A stretch of DNA of 64,000 nt from Synechococcus sp. 8F6 (lineage in GTDB: Bacteria; Cyanobacteriota; Cyanobacteriia; PCC-6307; Cyanobiaceae), in the NCBI RefSeq assembly GCF_002252665.1, contig NZ_NQKZ01000007.1, positions 1 through 64,000 of the forward strand, in the 5' to 3' direction. The translations under genes and the position numbers were made by a program. The stretch's first letter is position 1. Each line of letters starts with the position of its first letter. Shown piece after piece: positions 45,441 to 54,771 of this stretch. Below the pieces are notes generated by a model, which was not told where the DNA came from, ran no database searches, and was given only the letters and a program-made list of their open reading frames with translations.

Positions 45441-46637
45441 GCCCTGAGGCACCAGCTCGGCGTAGAGCGCCTCGAGGGCATGGATGTTGCCTTCCAGGGT
45501 GTAACGCTCCAGGGCCCGGGCCCGGGCCCGGCGGCCCAGCTCTTCCGTGAGCACCGGCTGATCCCGCAGCACCGGCAGCAAGGTGCGCAGCTGGGTGGTG
45601 ACCCCCTGGGTGCTGATCACGATGCCGGCGCCCCCCTCCAGCACTTCACCATCGGCTCCGGCGTCGGTGGCGATGCAGGCGGTGCCGCTGGCCATGGCCT
45701 CCAGCAGGGCCAGGCTCAGCCCTTCCACCAGCGAGGGCAGCAGAAACACTTCGGCCAGTTGCTGAAACGCCACCCGCCGCTCGAGGCTGGGTTCGTATCC
45801 CCACCACACCACGTCGGGTTCATCGCCTGGGGTCTGCAGGGCGCTGCGCAAGGGACCATCGCCCACGATCACCAGCACGCAACCCGCCGGGCGCACCAGC
45901 CGCCAGGCCTTGATCAGGGCTTCCACGTTCTTCTCGGTGGCCACCCGGCCCATGTAGAGAAAAACGCGCCGGCCGGCAAACCGCTGGCGCAGCTCCTGCA
46001 GCTCGGGGCTGGCCGCTGCCTGGGCACCGGTGGCCGGTGCCGGCCGCCAGGTGTCGGTGTCGACGCCATTGGGGATCACGGCCAGCCGTTCGGCCCGCAC
46101 GCCCAGGCGCAGCAGCACCTCGGCCTGCAGCTCCGAAAACACGATCACCCGGTCGAATTTGGCCAGGGTTGGGGCGTAGAGCTGGTAGGTGAGCTGCTGG
46201 GTGCCGGCGGTGAGGTTGCGCAGGCTGGCATCGAAGGCCGGATGGAAGGTGGCCACCACCGGCAGCCCCAGCTGCTGGCAGAGATCGGGCAGGCGGAAAT
46301 CCAGCGGCGAGAGCGTCAGGCTGGCGTGCACCAGGTCGGGCTTGAGCCGCTCCAGGGATTCCCGCAGCTCCCGCTGGGCGCCCAGTGAAGGAATCGTGTA
46401 CACCTGCGATTTGACCAGGTAGGGCAGGGCCACTTCCGGGCCGCCGCCGTTGCTGTCTCCGAGGGTTTCGACCTCCGTGAGGGCCTCGCCCGACCGGCCC
46501 AGGCTGCCGGCGGGGGTGTCGAAGTGGATGAAGCTGATCCCGTGGCCACGGCTGCGCAGCGCATGGGTGGTGCTCAGTCCGTAGGTGACATTGCCGCAGA
46601 ACGGGTTTTTTTTGCCCAGCCAGGCAATGTGGGCCAC
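45426..46637 (-). CDS. family 4 glycosyltransferase
   Basis: 403 residues, GT-B fold. The C-terminal donor domain has [28 protein letters not shown] and [21 protein letters not shown] (the E-x7-E pattern). The acceptor domain starts with [18 protein letters not shown]. The acceptor is unknown; an envelope lipid or polysaccharide is plausible. It follows the MFS gene after 27 bp, on the same strand. Confidence 0.88.
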   Translation of the reverse strand: MAHIAWLGKKNPFCGNVTYGLSTTHALRSRGHGISFIHFDTPAGSLGRSGEALTEVETLGDSNGGGPEVALPYLVKSQVYTIPSLGAQRELRESLERLKPDLVHASLTLSPLDFRLPDLCQQLGLPVVATFHPAFDASLRNLTAGTQQLTYQLYAPTLAKFDRVIVFSELQAEVLLRLGVRAERLAVIPNGVDTDTWRPAPATGAQAAASPELQELRQRFAGRRVFLYMGRVATEKNVEALIKAWRLVRPAGCVLVIVGDGPLRSALQTPGDEPDVVWWGYEPSLERRVAFQQLAEVFLLPSLVEGLSLALLEAMASGTACIATDAGADGEVLEGGAGIVISTQGVTTQLRTLLPVLRDQPVLTEELGRRARARALERYTLEGNIHALEALYAELVPQGSLVA

Positions 46638-46664
46638 CAGGGCTCGCGCGTCCGGAAATCCACG

Positions 46665-48044
46665 CTAACAGCGCTGCCAGGGCCGCTCCATCACCGCTGC
46701 CGCCAGGGCGATCGCCGCCAGCCCCCACAGCACCGGCAGCAGGCCGTAGCGGCTCACCACTGCACCAGCCAGCACCAGCGGCAGGCTCAGGGCGATGTTG
46801 ATCAGGTTGTTCTGCAGGCCAAACACCTTGCCGCGCAGGTCCTCGGGCGTCTCCTCCTGGATCGTGGTCTGGGCGGGGATCGCCAACAGGGCCGAACCCA
46901 CGCCCAGCACGGCGCAGAGCAGCAGGGTGAACACGAGGTTGCCGCGCAGCTGGCCCAGCAGCACCAGGCTCCAGCCGATGGTGCCCAGCCCCGTGGCGGC
47001 CAGGTGGCGACGGTTGAGGCCTTGGCCGAGCTGGGCCACCGCCAGGGCTCCGGTCGCCAGCCCCAGGCCGCTCATGGCCAGCAGGGTGCCGAACTGGGTG
47101 GGCCCCAGCCCGGGGATCGCCGAGGCCAGGCTGATCGCCAGCACGTAGAGGGCCGCCAGCAGGCTGTAGAGCAGCACCAGTTGCACCATGGCGCTGCGCA
47201 CCCGTGGCCGCTCCCGCAGCACCTGGAGGCCCTCGCCGATTTCCTGCCACACGGAGCTGCGGCTGAGGGGCCTGGGTTGTTCCCGCCAGCGGATCCGGCT
47301 GATCGCCACGGCCGCCAGCCCATAACAAAAGGGCAGCAGCAGGAATTCACCGCCATCCATGCCGATCTGGCGCAGGCCCAGGTGCAGCAGCCGCAGGATC
47401 GGGTCGCCCAGGGCGAAGCCCACGATCGTGGCGGCCATGCTCGTGGCCTGATACAGCGAATTGGCCGCCAGCAGCTGATCGCTGGGCACCAACTGGGGGA
47501 TGGCCGCCTGTTCGGCGGGGGCGAAGAACTGGGTGAGCACCGATTCGAGCAGGGTCATCAGCACCAGACCCCAGTAGCCCCAGCTCAAGCCGAGCCACTC
47601 GGGCCCCTCCACCAGGCAGAAGGGGGCCAGCAGCACCAACGCCGCCCGCAGGCCATTGGAGGCCACCATCACAGCCCGTTTGGGCCAGCGGTCGGCCCAC
47701 ACCCCGGCCACCGTGCCGAGCAGCATCGCCGGAATCGTGTTGGCCACGTAGATGCCCGTGGCCAACAGGGTGATCATCTGGGCCCGGGTTTCGGGCAGAT
47801 CGAGGCGGATCGCCGAGGCCGCCTCGGCCAGGGCGGGGTTGGCCTCCGGGGTGCCCTTCACCCAGGTCTGGGCGATCAGGAACACCATCAGCACGATGTA
47901 GAACTTGTCAGCCAGCTGCGAAAAGACCTGGCCCAGCCACAGCCGGCGGAAATCGGGCAGCGCCAGAACGCCTTGCAAGCCGGTGGCGTTGGAACTGCCG
48001 CTCAATCTGGCCTGGGCTGCTGCTGGCCCGTCATGATGCCGCAA
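46665..48044 (-). CDS. MFS transporter
   Basis: 459 residues with about twelve hydrophobic segments. It has the MFS loop GVWADRWPKRAVMV after the second helix and a long central loop around DGGEFLLLPFC. The TTG start at 48044 overlaps recO by 14 bp. Substrate unknown; the sequence resembles efflux-type members. It lies between recO and the glycosyltransferase on one strand. Confidence 0.87.
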   Translation of the reverse strand: MRHHDGPAAAQARLSGSSNATGLQGVLALPDFRRLWLGQVFSQLADKFYIVLMVFLIAQTWVKGTPEANPALAEAASAIRLDLPETRAQMITLLATGIYVANTIPAMLLGTVAGVWADRWPKRAVMVASNGLRAALVLLAPFCLVEGPEWLGLSWGYWGLVLMTLLESVLTQFFAPAEQAAIPQLVPSDQLLAANSLYQATSMAATIVGFALGDPILRLLHLGLRQIGMDGGEFLLLPFCYGLAAVAISRIRWREQPRPLSRSSVWQEIGEGLQVLRERPRVRSAMVQLVLLYSLLAALYVLAISLASAIPGLGPTQFGTLLAMSGLGLATGALAVAQLGQGLNRRHLAATGLGTIGWSLVLLGQLRGNLVFTLLLCAVLGVGSALLAIPAQTTIQEETPEDLRGKVFGLQNNLINIALSLPLVLAGAVVSRYGLLPVLWGLAAIALAAAVMERPWQRC

Positions 48045-48825
48045 GGCCTGGGGCCAGGCCCGTGCGCAGCAGCCGGTAGGCCCGCGGTTTGCGGCCCAGG
48101 TGCTCCTGGGTCCAATGCTCCACCAGCTCGAGCAGGTGCAGCCAAACCGGCAGCGGTCCCATCAGCTCGCCATCGCGCCGGCGGGGCAGGTTGGGCCGAA
48201 GCAGCCGTTGCAGCAGGGCCAATTCCGAGGCGTTGAGCACCACCCGCGCCCCAGGCACCCCGCCGATCGCCAGGCCCTCGCTGGGCACCAGGCTGCAGCG
48301 CCAGTCCCAGTTGCCCAGCGGCGGCTCCAGGGGCTCGCCGCTGCGGGCGCAGCGTCCGAGCGGTAGGGCATAGCCGCCCAGGGCGAGCAGGTGAACGCTC
48401 CCTTGCACCGCAACCGCCAGGGCCTCCAGATCGCAGCCCCGCTCCCGCACCAGCGCATCGAGGCGCCCCAGCTGCATCAGCAGGTCGGCGAGCATGCCCG
48501 GCGCCGGAGCTTCGCTGGGGACCAGGGCCAGGCAGAGCTCGCAGAGGGCCTGGGCAGCGGCCAGGGCCTCGAGTTGCTGGGCCAGGCCGCTGTAGCTGCG
48601 CAGCACCTTCAGTTGGCGCACCCGCCGCAGGCCGCTGCGGCCACCCACCTGCAGCCGCAGATGGCTCAGGGGCACGGCGGCGGCCAGGCTGCTGCGGGGT
48701 TTGCGCGCCCCGGGCACCGCGAGTCGGATCACCCCCTGGTCGTCGCTGAGCAGGGTCAGCAGGCGATCGTTTTCACCGAGGGGCTTGCAGCTCAGGGCCA
48801 GTCCTTCCAGGCTCTCCTCGGGCAC
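48031..48825 (-). CDS. recO: DNA repair protein RecO
   Basis: 264 residues. The N-terminal OB domain has GLALSCKPLGENDRLLTLLS and LAVPGARKPRSSLAAAVPL. A helical zinc-binding part follows, with cysteines at LCELCLALV, GRCARSGEP and WRCSLVPSEG. RecO loads RecA on SSB-coated DNA with RecR. It lies 8 bp after deoC on the same strand. Confidence 0.88.
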   Translation of the reverse strand: MPEESLEGLALSCKPLGENDRLLTLLSDDQGVIRLAVPGARKPRSSLAAAVPLSHLRLQVGGRSGLRRVRQLKVLRSYSGLAQQLEALAAAQALCELCLALVPSEAPAPGMLADLLMQLGRLDALVRERGCDLEALAVAVQGSVHLLALGGYALPLGRCARSGEPLEPPLGNWDWRCSLVPSEGLAIGGVPGARVVLNASELALLQRLLRPNLPRRRDGELMGPLPVWLHLLELVEHWTQEHLGRKPRAYRLLRTGLAPGLAAS

Positions 48826-48832
48826 GGCAGAC

Positions 48833-49501
48833 TCAGCCCCGCAGCGCCTGGGCCAGGGCCACGCCGCGGCTGGTGCCCAGGCGTGTGGCGCCGGCTTCCA
48901 CCAACGCCAGGGCCTGCTCGAGGTTGGTGATGCCGCCTGAGGCCTTGATCGCGGCCCTGCCGCGGGCCAGCTCCTTGAGCTGCCGCACCTGCTCCACCGT
49001 CACCGGCGGACCGAAGCCGCTGCCGGTTTTGAGGAAGCGGGCGCCGGCGTCGATGCTGATCTCCACCAGCAGGGCCAGGGCCTCGGGATCCAGCTTGCCC
49101 ACCTCCAGGATCACCTTCACGGGCAGGTCCAACTCGCAGATGGCCGCCAGTTCGTCGTGGACCGGTGTGCTGGCCCGGTCGGCCAGGGCTCCGAAATCCG
49201 GCACCACATCAAGTTCATCGGCGCCGGCCGCGGCGGCCGCTTCGGCTTCGGCCTGCTTCACCGCCGATGGCACCGCGCCGAAGGGAAACCCCACCACCGC
49301 AATCAGTTGGGGGGTGCGGCCCTTGCCCTCCCGGGGCAGCTGCTCCCGGGCCGTGGCCACCCAGCGAGAGGCCACGCACACCCCGGCAAAGCCGAAGTGG
49401 CGGGCCTCCTCGCAGCATTGCCGGATCGCGCCCTGGCCCTGGTGAGGATCCAGCAGGGCATGGTCGATCAGGGGGGCCAGGTCGGGCCGGTCGGCGCTCA
49501 C
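48833..49501 (-). CDS. deoC: deoxyribose-phosphate aldolase
   Basis: 222 residues in a TIM barrel: DHALLDPHQGQGAIRQCCEE, VVGFPFGA, the Schiff-base lysine in RFLKTGSGFGPP, and IKASGGITNLEQALALVEAG. It splits deoxyribose-5-phosphate into glyceraldehyde-3-phosphate and acetaldehyde. It overlaps hpf by 4 bp. Confidence 0.94.
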   Translation of the reverse strand: MSADRPDLAPLIDHALLDPHQGQGAIRQCCEEARHFGFAGVCVASRWVATAREQLPREGKGRTPQLIAVVGFPFGAVPSAVKQAEAEAAAAAGADELDVVPDFGALADRASTPVHDELAAICELDLPVKVILEVGKLDPEALALLVEISIDAGARFLKTGSGFGPPVTVEQVRQLKELARGRAAIKASGGITNLEQALALVEAGATRLGTSRGVALAQALRG

Positions 49502-50088
49502 GCCTCCTTGGCCTGGATCACCCCGAAGCCGCCATGGTTGCGGTGATACACCACCTGGATCTGGCCGCTCTCCGCGTCGCGGAACACGTAGAAGTCGTGG
49601 TCGATCAGCTCCAGCTGATGCTGGGCGTCGTCGAGGGTCATCGGCGGCATGGCAAAATACTTGCGCCGCACGCCTCGGTTGGGCAGTTCGGGCTCCTTGC
49701 CGTCCACCAGGGTGGCTCCCGGCGGCGGCAGGTTGGCAGCAGCGCCGGCCTCCTCATCGCGGGCGGAGCGGTGCACCGGACCCTGGGCCTGCTCGTGGAT
49801 GCGGTCTTTGTAGCGGTGCAGCTGGCGGCTGAGCTTGCTGGCCACCAGGTCGATGCTGGCGTAGAGGTTGTCGCTGCGCTCCTGGGCCCGGATCACGGTG
49901 CCGTTGGCAAACATCGTCACCTCCACGGTTTGCTGCGGCACCCGCGGGTTGCGGGCCACCGACAGGTGCACGTCGGCCTCTTTGACGAGGCCTTCGAAGT
50001 GGTGAATGGCGCGGGTCAGCTTGGTTTCGGTGTACTCCCGGATGGCCGGGGTGACGTCAAGATTGCGGCCATGGATCAGCAGTTTCAT
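49498..50088 (-). CDS. hpf: long-form ribosome hibernation factor (LrtA/HPF)
   Basis: 196 residues. The N-terminal sigma-54-modulation domain has MKLLIHGRNLDVTPAIREYT and VHLSVARNPRVPQQ, a charged linker follows, and the C-terminal dimer domain has VRRKYFAMPPMTLDDA and HDFYVFRDAESGQIQVVYHR. In cyanobacteria this is LrtA, raised in the dark; it pairs ribosomes when translation drops. The start is ATG at 50088. The deoC start overlaps its stop. Confidence 0.93.
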   Translation of the reverse strand: MKLLIHGRNLDVTPAIREYTETKLTRAIHHFEGLVKEADVHLSVARNPRVPQQTVEVTMFANGTVIRAQERSDNLYASIDLVASKLSRQLHRYKDRIHEQAQGPVHRSARDEEAGAAANLPPPGATLVDGKEPELPNRGVRRKYFAMPPMTLDDAQHQLELIDHDFYVFRDAESGQIQVVYHRNHGGFGVIQAKEA

Positions 50089-50136
50089 CAGATGGCAACC
50101 GCCTCCGGTGCTCTGGTGCCCCAACGCTAAGAACGG

Positions 50137-50823
50137 TTGGTGATGTGCCTCAAGCTCGACGCAATCCTTTTCGAAGCGGCGCAACCGGTGCCGTTTCTGC
50201 TGGGCTGGGAAGCCCAGCGCAGCCTGCAGCAACGGCTCCTGCTGGACCCTGAAGGGCCGGAGGCGGTGCTGCTGCTGGAGCATGAGGCCTGCTACACCCT
50301 GGGCCGCGGTGCCTCGGAGGCCTTCCTGCGCTTCGATCCGGCCGCCCCACCGCTGCCGCTGCACCGCATCGATCGCGGCGGCGAGGTGACCCACCACGCC
50401 CCGGGCCAGCTGGTGCTCTATCCAGTGCTCAACCTGCAGCGCCATGGCGCCGACCTGCACCTCTACATGCGCCAGCTGGAGCAGGTGGTGATTGATCTGT
50501 TGGCCGGCCTGGATCTGCAGGGGGAACGGATCGCCGGGCTCACCGGGGTGTGGCTGGAGGGCCGCAAGGTGGCGGCCATCGGCGTGGGGGCGCGCCGCTG
50601 GATCAGCCAGCACGGCCTGGCCCTCAACGTGGATGGCGACCTGGCGGGCTTTGCGGCGGTGGTGCCCTGCGGCCTCGCCGACCACCCGGTGGGGCGACTG
50701 GCCGACTGGCGGCCTGAGCTCACCAGCGAGGGGCTGCGCCAACCGCTGCTGGCGGCCCTGGCCGATCGGTTTGGTCTGGCCCTGCGTCCACCGAAGCCCC
50801 AGGAACGGCTGCAGGGGTGGTAA
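50137..50823 (+). CDS. lipB: octanoyltransferase LipB
   Basis: 228 residues. It has [11 protein letters not shown], the [21 protein letters not shown] block (HGPGQ is more usual, here HAPGQ), [20 protein letters not shown] with the catalytic Lys, and VPCGL with the catalytic Cys. It moves octanoate from ACP to lipoyl domains. pdhC, a lipoyl target, lies 2.6 kb downstream. TTG at 50137 or ATG at 50143 is the start. The end overlaps the acyl-ACP synthetase by 7 bp. Confidence 0.92.
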   Translation: MVMCLKLDAILFEAAQPVPFLLGWEAQRSLQQRLLLDPEGPEAVLLLEHEACYTLGRGASEAFLRFDPAAPPLPLHRIDRGGEVTHHAPGQLVLYPVLNLQRHGADLHLYMRQLEQVVIDLLAGLDLQGERIAGLTGVWLEGRKVAAIGVGARRWISQHGLALNVDGDLAGFAAVVPCGLADHPVGRLADWRPELTSEGLRQPLLAALADRFGLALRPPKPQERLQGW

Positions 50824-52820
50824 CCCTGGGGCTGAGCTCCGCCGCCCCTCTCGCCATGGCCCGCGCCGTCTCCCCCGCTGAGATCCACTGGAGCGGCAGC
50901 CGTCGCGATCAGCAGGCCCTGGCCCGTCGCAGCGACTGGAGTCAGATCACCGGCCTGGAGCAACTGTGGCCCGTGCTGGCCGAGCGCCATGGCGAGGCCC
51001 TGGCCCTGGAGGCACCGCACGCCTCCATCCCGGAGCAGCTCAGCTATCGCCAGCTGCACCAGCGCATCGAGCAGGCTGCGGCGGCCTTCGCCGGCCTTGG
51101 GGTGGGTGCGGGGGATGTGGTGGCCCTGTTCGCCGAAAACGGCCCCCGCTGGCTGCAGGCGGATCAGGGGCTGATGCGGGCCGGCGCCGCCGATGCGGTG
51201 CGGGGCAGCGCCGCGCCGCTGGAGGAGCTGCGCTACACCCTCGACGACTCCGGGGCCGTGGCTCTGGTGGTGGAGTCGGCGGCGTTGCTGGAGAAGCTCG
51301 CCCTCGAGAACACCCGGCTGGCCCGGCTGCGTTTCGTGCTGGTGTTGGAGGGCGAACGGGGTGAGGGAGCGCCGCCGGTGCCCTGCCTGAGCTGGGGCGA
51401 ACTGCTCGAGCGCGGGGCGGCGGCGTTGGCCTCCGGCACGCCGGCCCCGCCCCCGCCAGGGGACGGAGCCCGCCTCGCCACGATCCTGTACACCTCCGGC
51501 ACCACGGGGCAGCCCAAGGGTGTGCCCCTCAGTCACGCCAACCTGCTGCACCAGCTGCGGCACCTGGGGGTGGCCGTGGCTCCCCGGCCCGGTGACCGCG
51601 TGGTGAGCGTGTTGCCGATCTGGCATTCCTACGAGCGCAGTGCCGAATATTTCCTGCTGGCCTGCGGCTGCCGGCAGACCTACACCACCCTCAAGCAGCT
51701 GCGTGCCGATCTGCAGCGGGTGCGGCCCCACTATCTGATCAGCGTGCCGCGCCTGTGGGAGGCCCTGCTCTCCGGCTTCGACGATGCCCTGACGGCGATG
51801 CCCGCCTCGCGGCAGCGGTTGCTACGGGCCGCCCTGGCCAACAGCCGCGCCTACGGCCAGCAGCGTCGCCAGGCCTTCGATCTCACCCTGACGCCAGAGG
51901 GCTGGCCGGCCCGGGTTGGAGCCGCGGGGCTGGCGCTGTTGCGCTGGCCGCTGCACCGGCTGGCGGCGGCGCTGCTTTGGCCCAAGGTGCGTCAGCAATT
52001 GGTGGGCGGGCGGTTGCGCACCGCCATCAGCGGCGGTGGCGCCCTGGCCCTGCACGTGGATGGTTTTTTCGAGGCGATCGGCATCGAGCTGCTGGTGGGC
52101 TACGGCCTCACCGAAACCAGCCCGGTGCTCAGCTGCCGCCGCAGCTGGGCCAACCGCCGCGGCAGTGCCGGCCAGCCGCTGCCGGCCACCAGCCTGCGGA
52201 TCGTCGATCCCGAAACCGGCGCCCTCCTGGCCCTTGGCCAGCGGGGCCGGGTGCTGGCCCGCGGCCCCCAGGTGATGGCGGGCTACTGGCGCAAGCCTGA
52301 GGCCACCGCTGCGGTGCTGGATGGCGAGGGTTGGTTTGATACCGGCGATCTGGGCCAGTTGCTGCCCGATGGCTCCCTGGTGCTCACCGGCCGGGCCAAG
52401 GACACGATTGTGCTGAGCAGCGGCGAGAACATCGAGCCCGGCCCGCTGGAGGAGGCCCTGGTGGCCAGTCCCCTGATCGAGCAGGTGATGCTGGTGGGCC
52501 AGGACCGCAAGCAGCTCGGCGCCCTGCTGGTGCCCAAGCCCGAAGCCCTGGCTGCCTTCGCCGCAGCCGCCGGCCTCATCACCCAGGTGGACGGCGACCC
52601 GGCGGGCGAGGCGGCCCTGCTGCGCGCCCTCACCCGCGAGTGCAACCGGCTGCTGGCTGCTCGCCCGGGCTCCCGGCCCGATGAGCGCCTGGCCGGGGTG
52701 GCCTTGGTGGAGCCCTTCAGCCTCGACAACGGCCTGCTGACCCAGACCCTCAAGCAGCGCCGCGACCGCATCGCCGCTCGGGATGGCGGCGCGATCGCCG
52801 CGATCTACACGCCCCGGTGA
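50817..52820 (+). CDS. aas: long-chain acyl-ACP/acyl-CoA synthetase
   Basis: 667 residues, an AMP-binding enzyme. It has [18 protein letters not shown] (about 221-238), [50 protein letters not shown] and GWFDTGDLG, then [20 protein letters not shown]. In cyanobacteria this single enzyme (Aas) recycles free fatty acids to acyl-ACP. The AMP-binding order is complete. The start is GTG at 50817. It overlaps lipB by 7 bp. Confidence 0.93.
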   Translation: MVTLGLSSAAPLAMARAVSPAEIHWSGSRRDQQALARRSDWSQITGLEQLWPVLAERHGEALALEAPHASIPEQLSYRQLHQRIEQAAAAFAGLGVGAGDVVALFAENGPRWLQADQGLMRAGAADAVRGSAAPLEELRYTLDDSGAVALVVESAALLEKLALENTRLARLRFVLVLEGERGEGAPPVPCLSWGELLERGAAALASGTPAPPPPGDGARLATILYTSGTTGQPKGVPLSHANLLHQLRHLGVAVAPRPGDRVVSVLPIWHSYERSAEYFLLACGCRQTYTTLKQLRADLQRVRPHYLISVPRLWEALLSGFDDALTAMPASRQRLLRAALANSRAYGQQRRQAFDLTLTPEGWPARVGAAGLALLRWPLHRLAAALLWPKVRQQLVGGRLRTAISGGGALALHVDGFFEAIGIELLVGYGLTETSPVLSCRRSWANRRGSAGQPLPATSLRIVDPETGALLALGQRGRVLARGPQVMAGYWRKPEATAAVLDGEGWFDTGDLGQLLPDGSLVLTGRAKDTIVLSSGENIEPGPLEEALVASPLIEQVMLVGQDRKQLGALLVPKPEALAAFAAAAGLITQVDGDPAGEAALLRALTRECNRLLAARPGSRPDERLAGVALVEPFSLDNGLLTQTLKQRRDRIAARDGGAIAAIYTPR

Positions 52821-52888
52821 GGTGCGGCCAACCGACCGTTGACCCCCGCCCGCCGCGCTGACAGCCTGAATGCTGCTTTGCATCCCCC

Positions 52889-53332
52889 ATGGCTGACGGC
52901 TCCCTGACGATCAAGCGCACGATCACTGTGCGTGCCGTGGTCACACCCCGCTGGAAAGAGGATGCTGAGCGCGAGCTGAGCAACGCCATCGCCAACGTCG
53001 ACGGTCAGTTGTCCCAGCTGGAGCAGGAGGGTCAGCAGCTGGTCGACGAGATCCGTCGCCAGAGCGCCAATCCGCTCGATCCGCGGGTGCAGGACCAGGT
53101 GGCTTCGGTGCAGCAGCAGGTGGCCGCCAAGCGGGCCGAGCTGGAAGAGCAGAAGCGTCAGATGCTCGAGCAGCAGCGCCAGGTGCGGGAGCTGGAGATG
53201 GAGCAGATCGTGGAGCAGGGGCAGATCGAAAGCCTGTGCGAGGTGAAGGTGGGCGACAACCTGGTGGAGAAGCTGCAGGCGGCTGTGCTGGTGCGCGATG
53301 GCGTGATCGAGGCCATCGAAGCCGGCGCCTGA
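52889..53332 (+). CDS. YlqD family protein
   Basis: 147 residues. The N-terminus (LTIKRTITVRAVVTPRWKED) and C-terminus (ESLCEVKVGDNLVEKL and VLVRDGVIEAIE) form a barrel-like part, with a long coiled coil (about 40-115, rich in Q, E and L) between them. YlqD has no settled role. There are 68 bp after aas and 76 bp before pdhC. Confidence 0.85.
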   Translation: MADGSLTIKRTITVRAVVTPRWKEDAERELSNAIANVDGQLSQLEQEGQQLVDEIRRQSANPLDPRVQDQVASVQQQVAAKRAELEEQKRQMLEQQRQVRELEMEQIVEQGQIESLCEVKVGDNLVEKLQAAVLVRDGVIEAIEAGA

Positions 53333-53408
53333 GCAGCTCCACTCGCCGAGCCCAGGAGCCCCAACCAGGAGCCACGTAAAATCCGCCCAACTGCGCGGCA
53401 GACCCCCG

Positions 53409-54758
53409 TTGGCAACCCACGAAATCTTTATGCCGGCCCTCTCCTCCACCATGACGGAGGGCAAGATCGTGGAGTGGCTCAAGAAGCCGGGCGACAAGGT
53501 GGAGCGCGGTGAATCCGTGCTGGTGGTCGAGTCCGACAAGGCCGACATGGACGTTGAGTCGTTCAACGAGGGCTTCCTGGCTGCGGTGCTGATGCCGGCC
53601 GGTGGCACGGCGCCGGTGGGCGAGACCATCGGCCTGATTGTGGAAACCGAGGCCGAGATCGCTGAGGCGGCGGCCAAGGCCCCCGCCGCTCCCGCGGCTG
53701 CGGCCGCTCCCGCACCGGCTCCCGCTGCGGCGGCTCCAGTGGCAGCTCCTCCGGCTCCGGTGGCGGCTCCGCCAACCCCCGCTCCCGCTCCAGTGGTGGC
53801 GGCTCCGGTGGTGGCCCCCGCGTCGACGGCCAGCGGTCGGGTGGTGGCTTCCCCCCGGGCCAAAAAGCTCGCATCCCAGCTGGGCGTTGACCTGGGCGGT
53901 TTGCGTGGCAGCGGTCCCCACGGCCGCATTCAGGCCGACGACGTGCTCGCCGCCACCGGGCAACCGATCACGGTGCCCCGGGTGGCCGAGGGCTCGGGTC
54001 CGGCCGCCGTGGCGGCTGCCGGCGGTAACGGTGCAGCCCCGGCGGCTCCTGCGCCTGCCGGTGAAGCCTTTGGCCGGCCCGGTGAGAGCGTGAGCTTCAA
54101 CACCCTCCAGGGCGCGGTGAACCGCAATATGCTCGCCAGCCTGGCGGTTCCCTGTTTCCGGGTGGGCTACACCATCACCACCACCAAGCTCGACGCCTTC
54201 TACAAGCAGGTGAAGCCCAAGGGCGTCACGATGACGGCCCTGCTGGCCAAGGCCGTGGGCGTGGTGCTGGCCCGCCATCCCCAGGTGAACGCGGCCACCA
54301 GTGCCGATGGCAGCGCCATGAGCTTCCCCGCCGCGGTGAATGTGGCGGTGGCGGTGGCCATGGAGGACGGCGGCCTGATCACCCCGGTGCTGGCGAATGC
54401 CGACAAGACCGACATCTATTCGATGGCCCGCAACTGGGCTGATCTGGTGAGCCGCGCCCGCAGCAAGCAGCTCCAGCCTGAGGAATACAGCACCGGCACC
54501 TTCACCCTGTCCAATCTGGGGATGTTTGGCGTCGATCGCTTCGACGCGATCCTGCCCCCCGGCACCGGCGCCATCCTGGCGGTGGCGGCCTCTCGCCCCA
54601 CCGTGGTGGCCGGCAAGGATGGCTCCATGCGCGTGGCCAACCAGATGCAGGTGAACCTCACCTGCGACCACCGCACCATCTACGGCGCCCACGCTGCCGC
54701 CTTCCTCAAGGATCTGGCCCAGCTGATCGAGACCAACCCCGAAAGCCTGGCGCTCTGA
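53409..54758 (+). CDS. pdhC: pyruvate dehydrogenase complex E2 (dihydrolipoyl acetyltransferase)
   Basis: 449 residues from TTG at 53409. The lipoyl domain has K44 in ESDKADMDVES. A long Ala- and Pro-rich linker (about 85-130) follows, then a peripheral subunit-binding domain (about 140-180: SPRAKKLASQLGVDLGGLRG). The catalytic domain ends with CDHRTIYGAHAAAFLKDL, where the usual HxxxDG is HxxxYG, as in cyanobacterial and plastid E2. It makes acetyl-CoA. The LipB gene upstream serves this lipoyl site. Confidence 0.94.
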   Translation: MATHEIFMPALSSTMTEGKIVEWLKKPGDKVERGESVLVVESDKADMDVESFNEGFLAAVLMPAGGTAPVGETIGLIVETEAEIAEAAAKAPAAPAAAAAPAPAPAAAAPVAAPPAPVAAPPTPAPAPVVAAPVVAPASTASGRVVASPRAKKLASQLGVDLGGLRGSGPHGRIQADDVLAATGQPITVPRVAEGSGPAAVAAAGGNGAAPAAPAPAGEAFGRPGESVSFNTLQGAVNRNMLASLAVPCFRVGYTITTTKLDAFYKQVKPKGVTMTALLAKAVGVVLARHPQVNAATSADGSAMSFPAAVNVAVAVAMEDGGLITPVLANADKTDIYSMARNWADLVSRARSKQLQPEEYSTGTFTLSNLGMFGVDRFDAILPPGTGAILAVAASRPTVVAGKDGSMRVANQMQVNLTCDHRTIYGAHAAAFLKDLAQLIETNPESLAL

Positions 54759-54771
54759 TTCTGATGCGACT

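Noticed and set aside
46524-48236. 570-residue plus-strand frame opposite the MFS gene
   Set aside because: It is a Gln- and His-rich shadow with no motif; the minus-strand MFS protein explains the region.
49165-50130. 321-residue plus-strand frame opposite deoC and hpf
   Set aside because: Both minus-strand genes have complete motifs; this frame has none.
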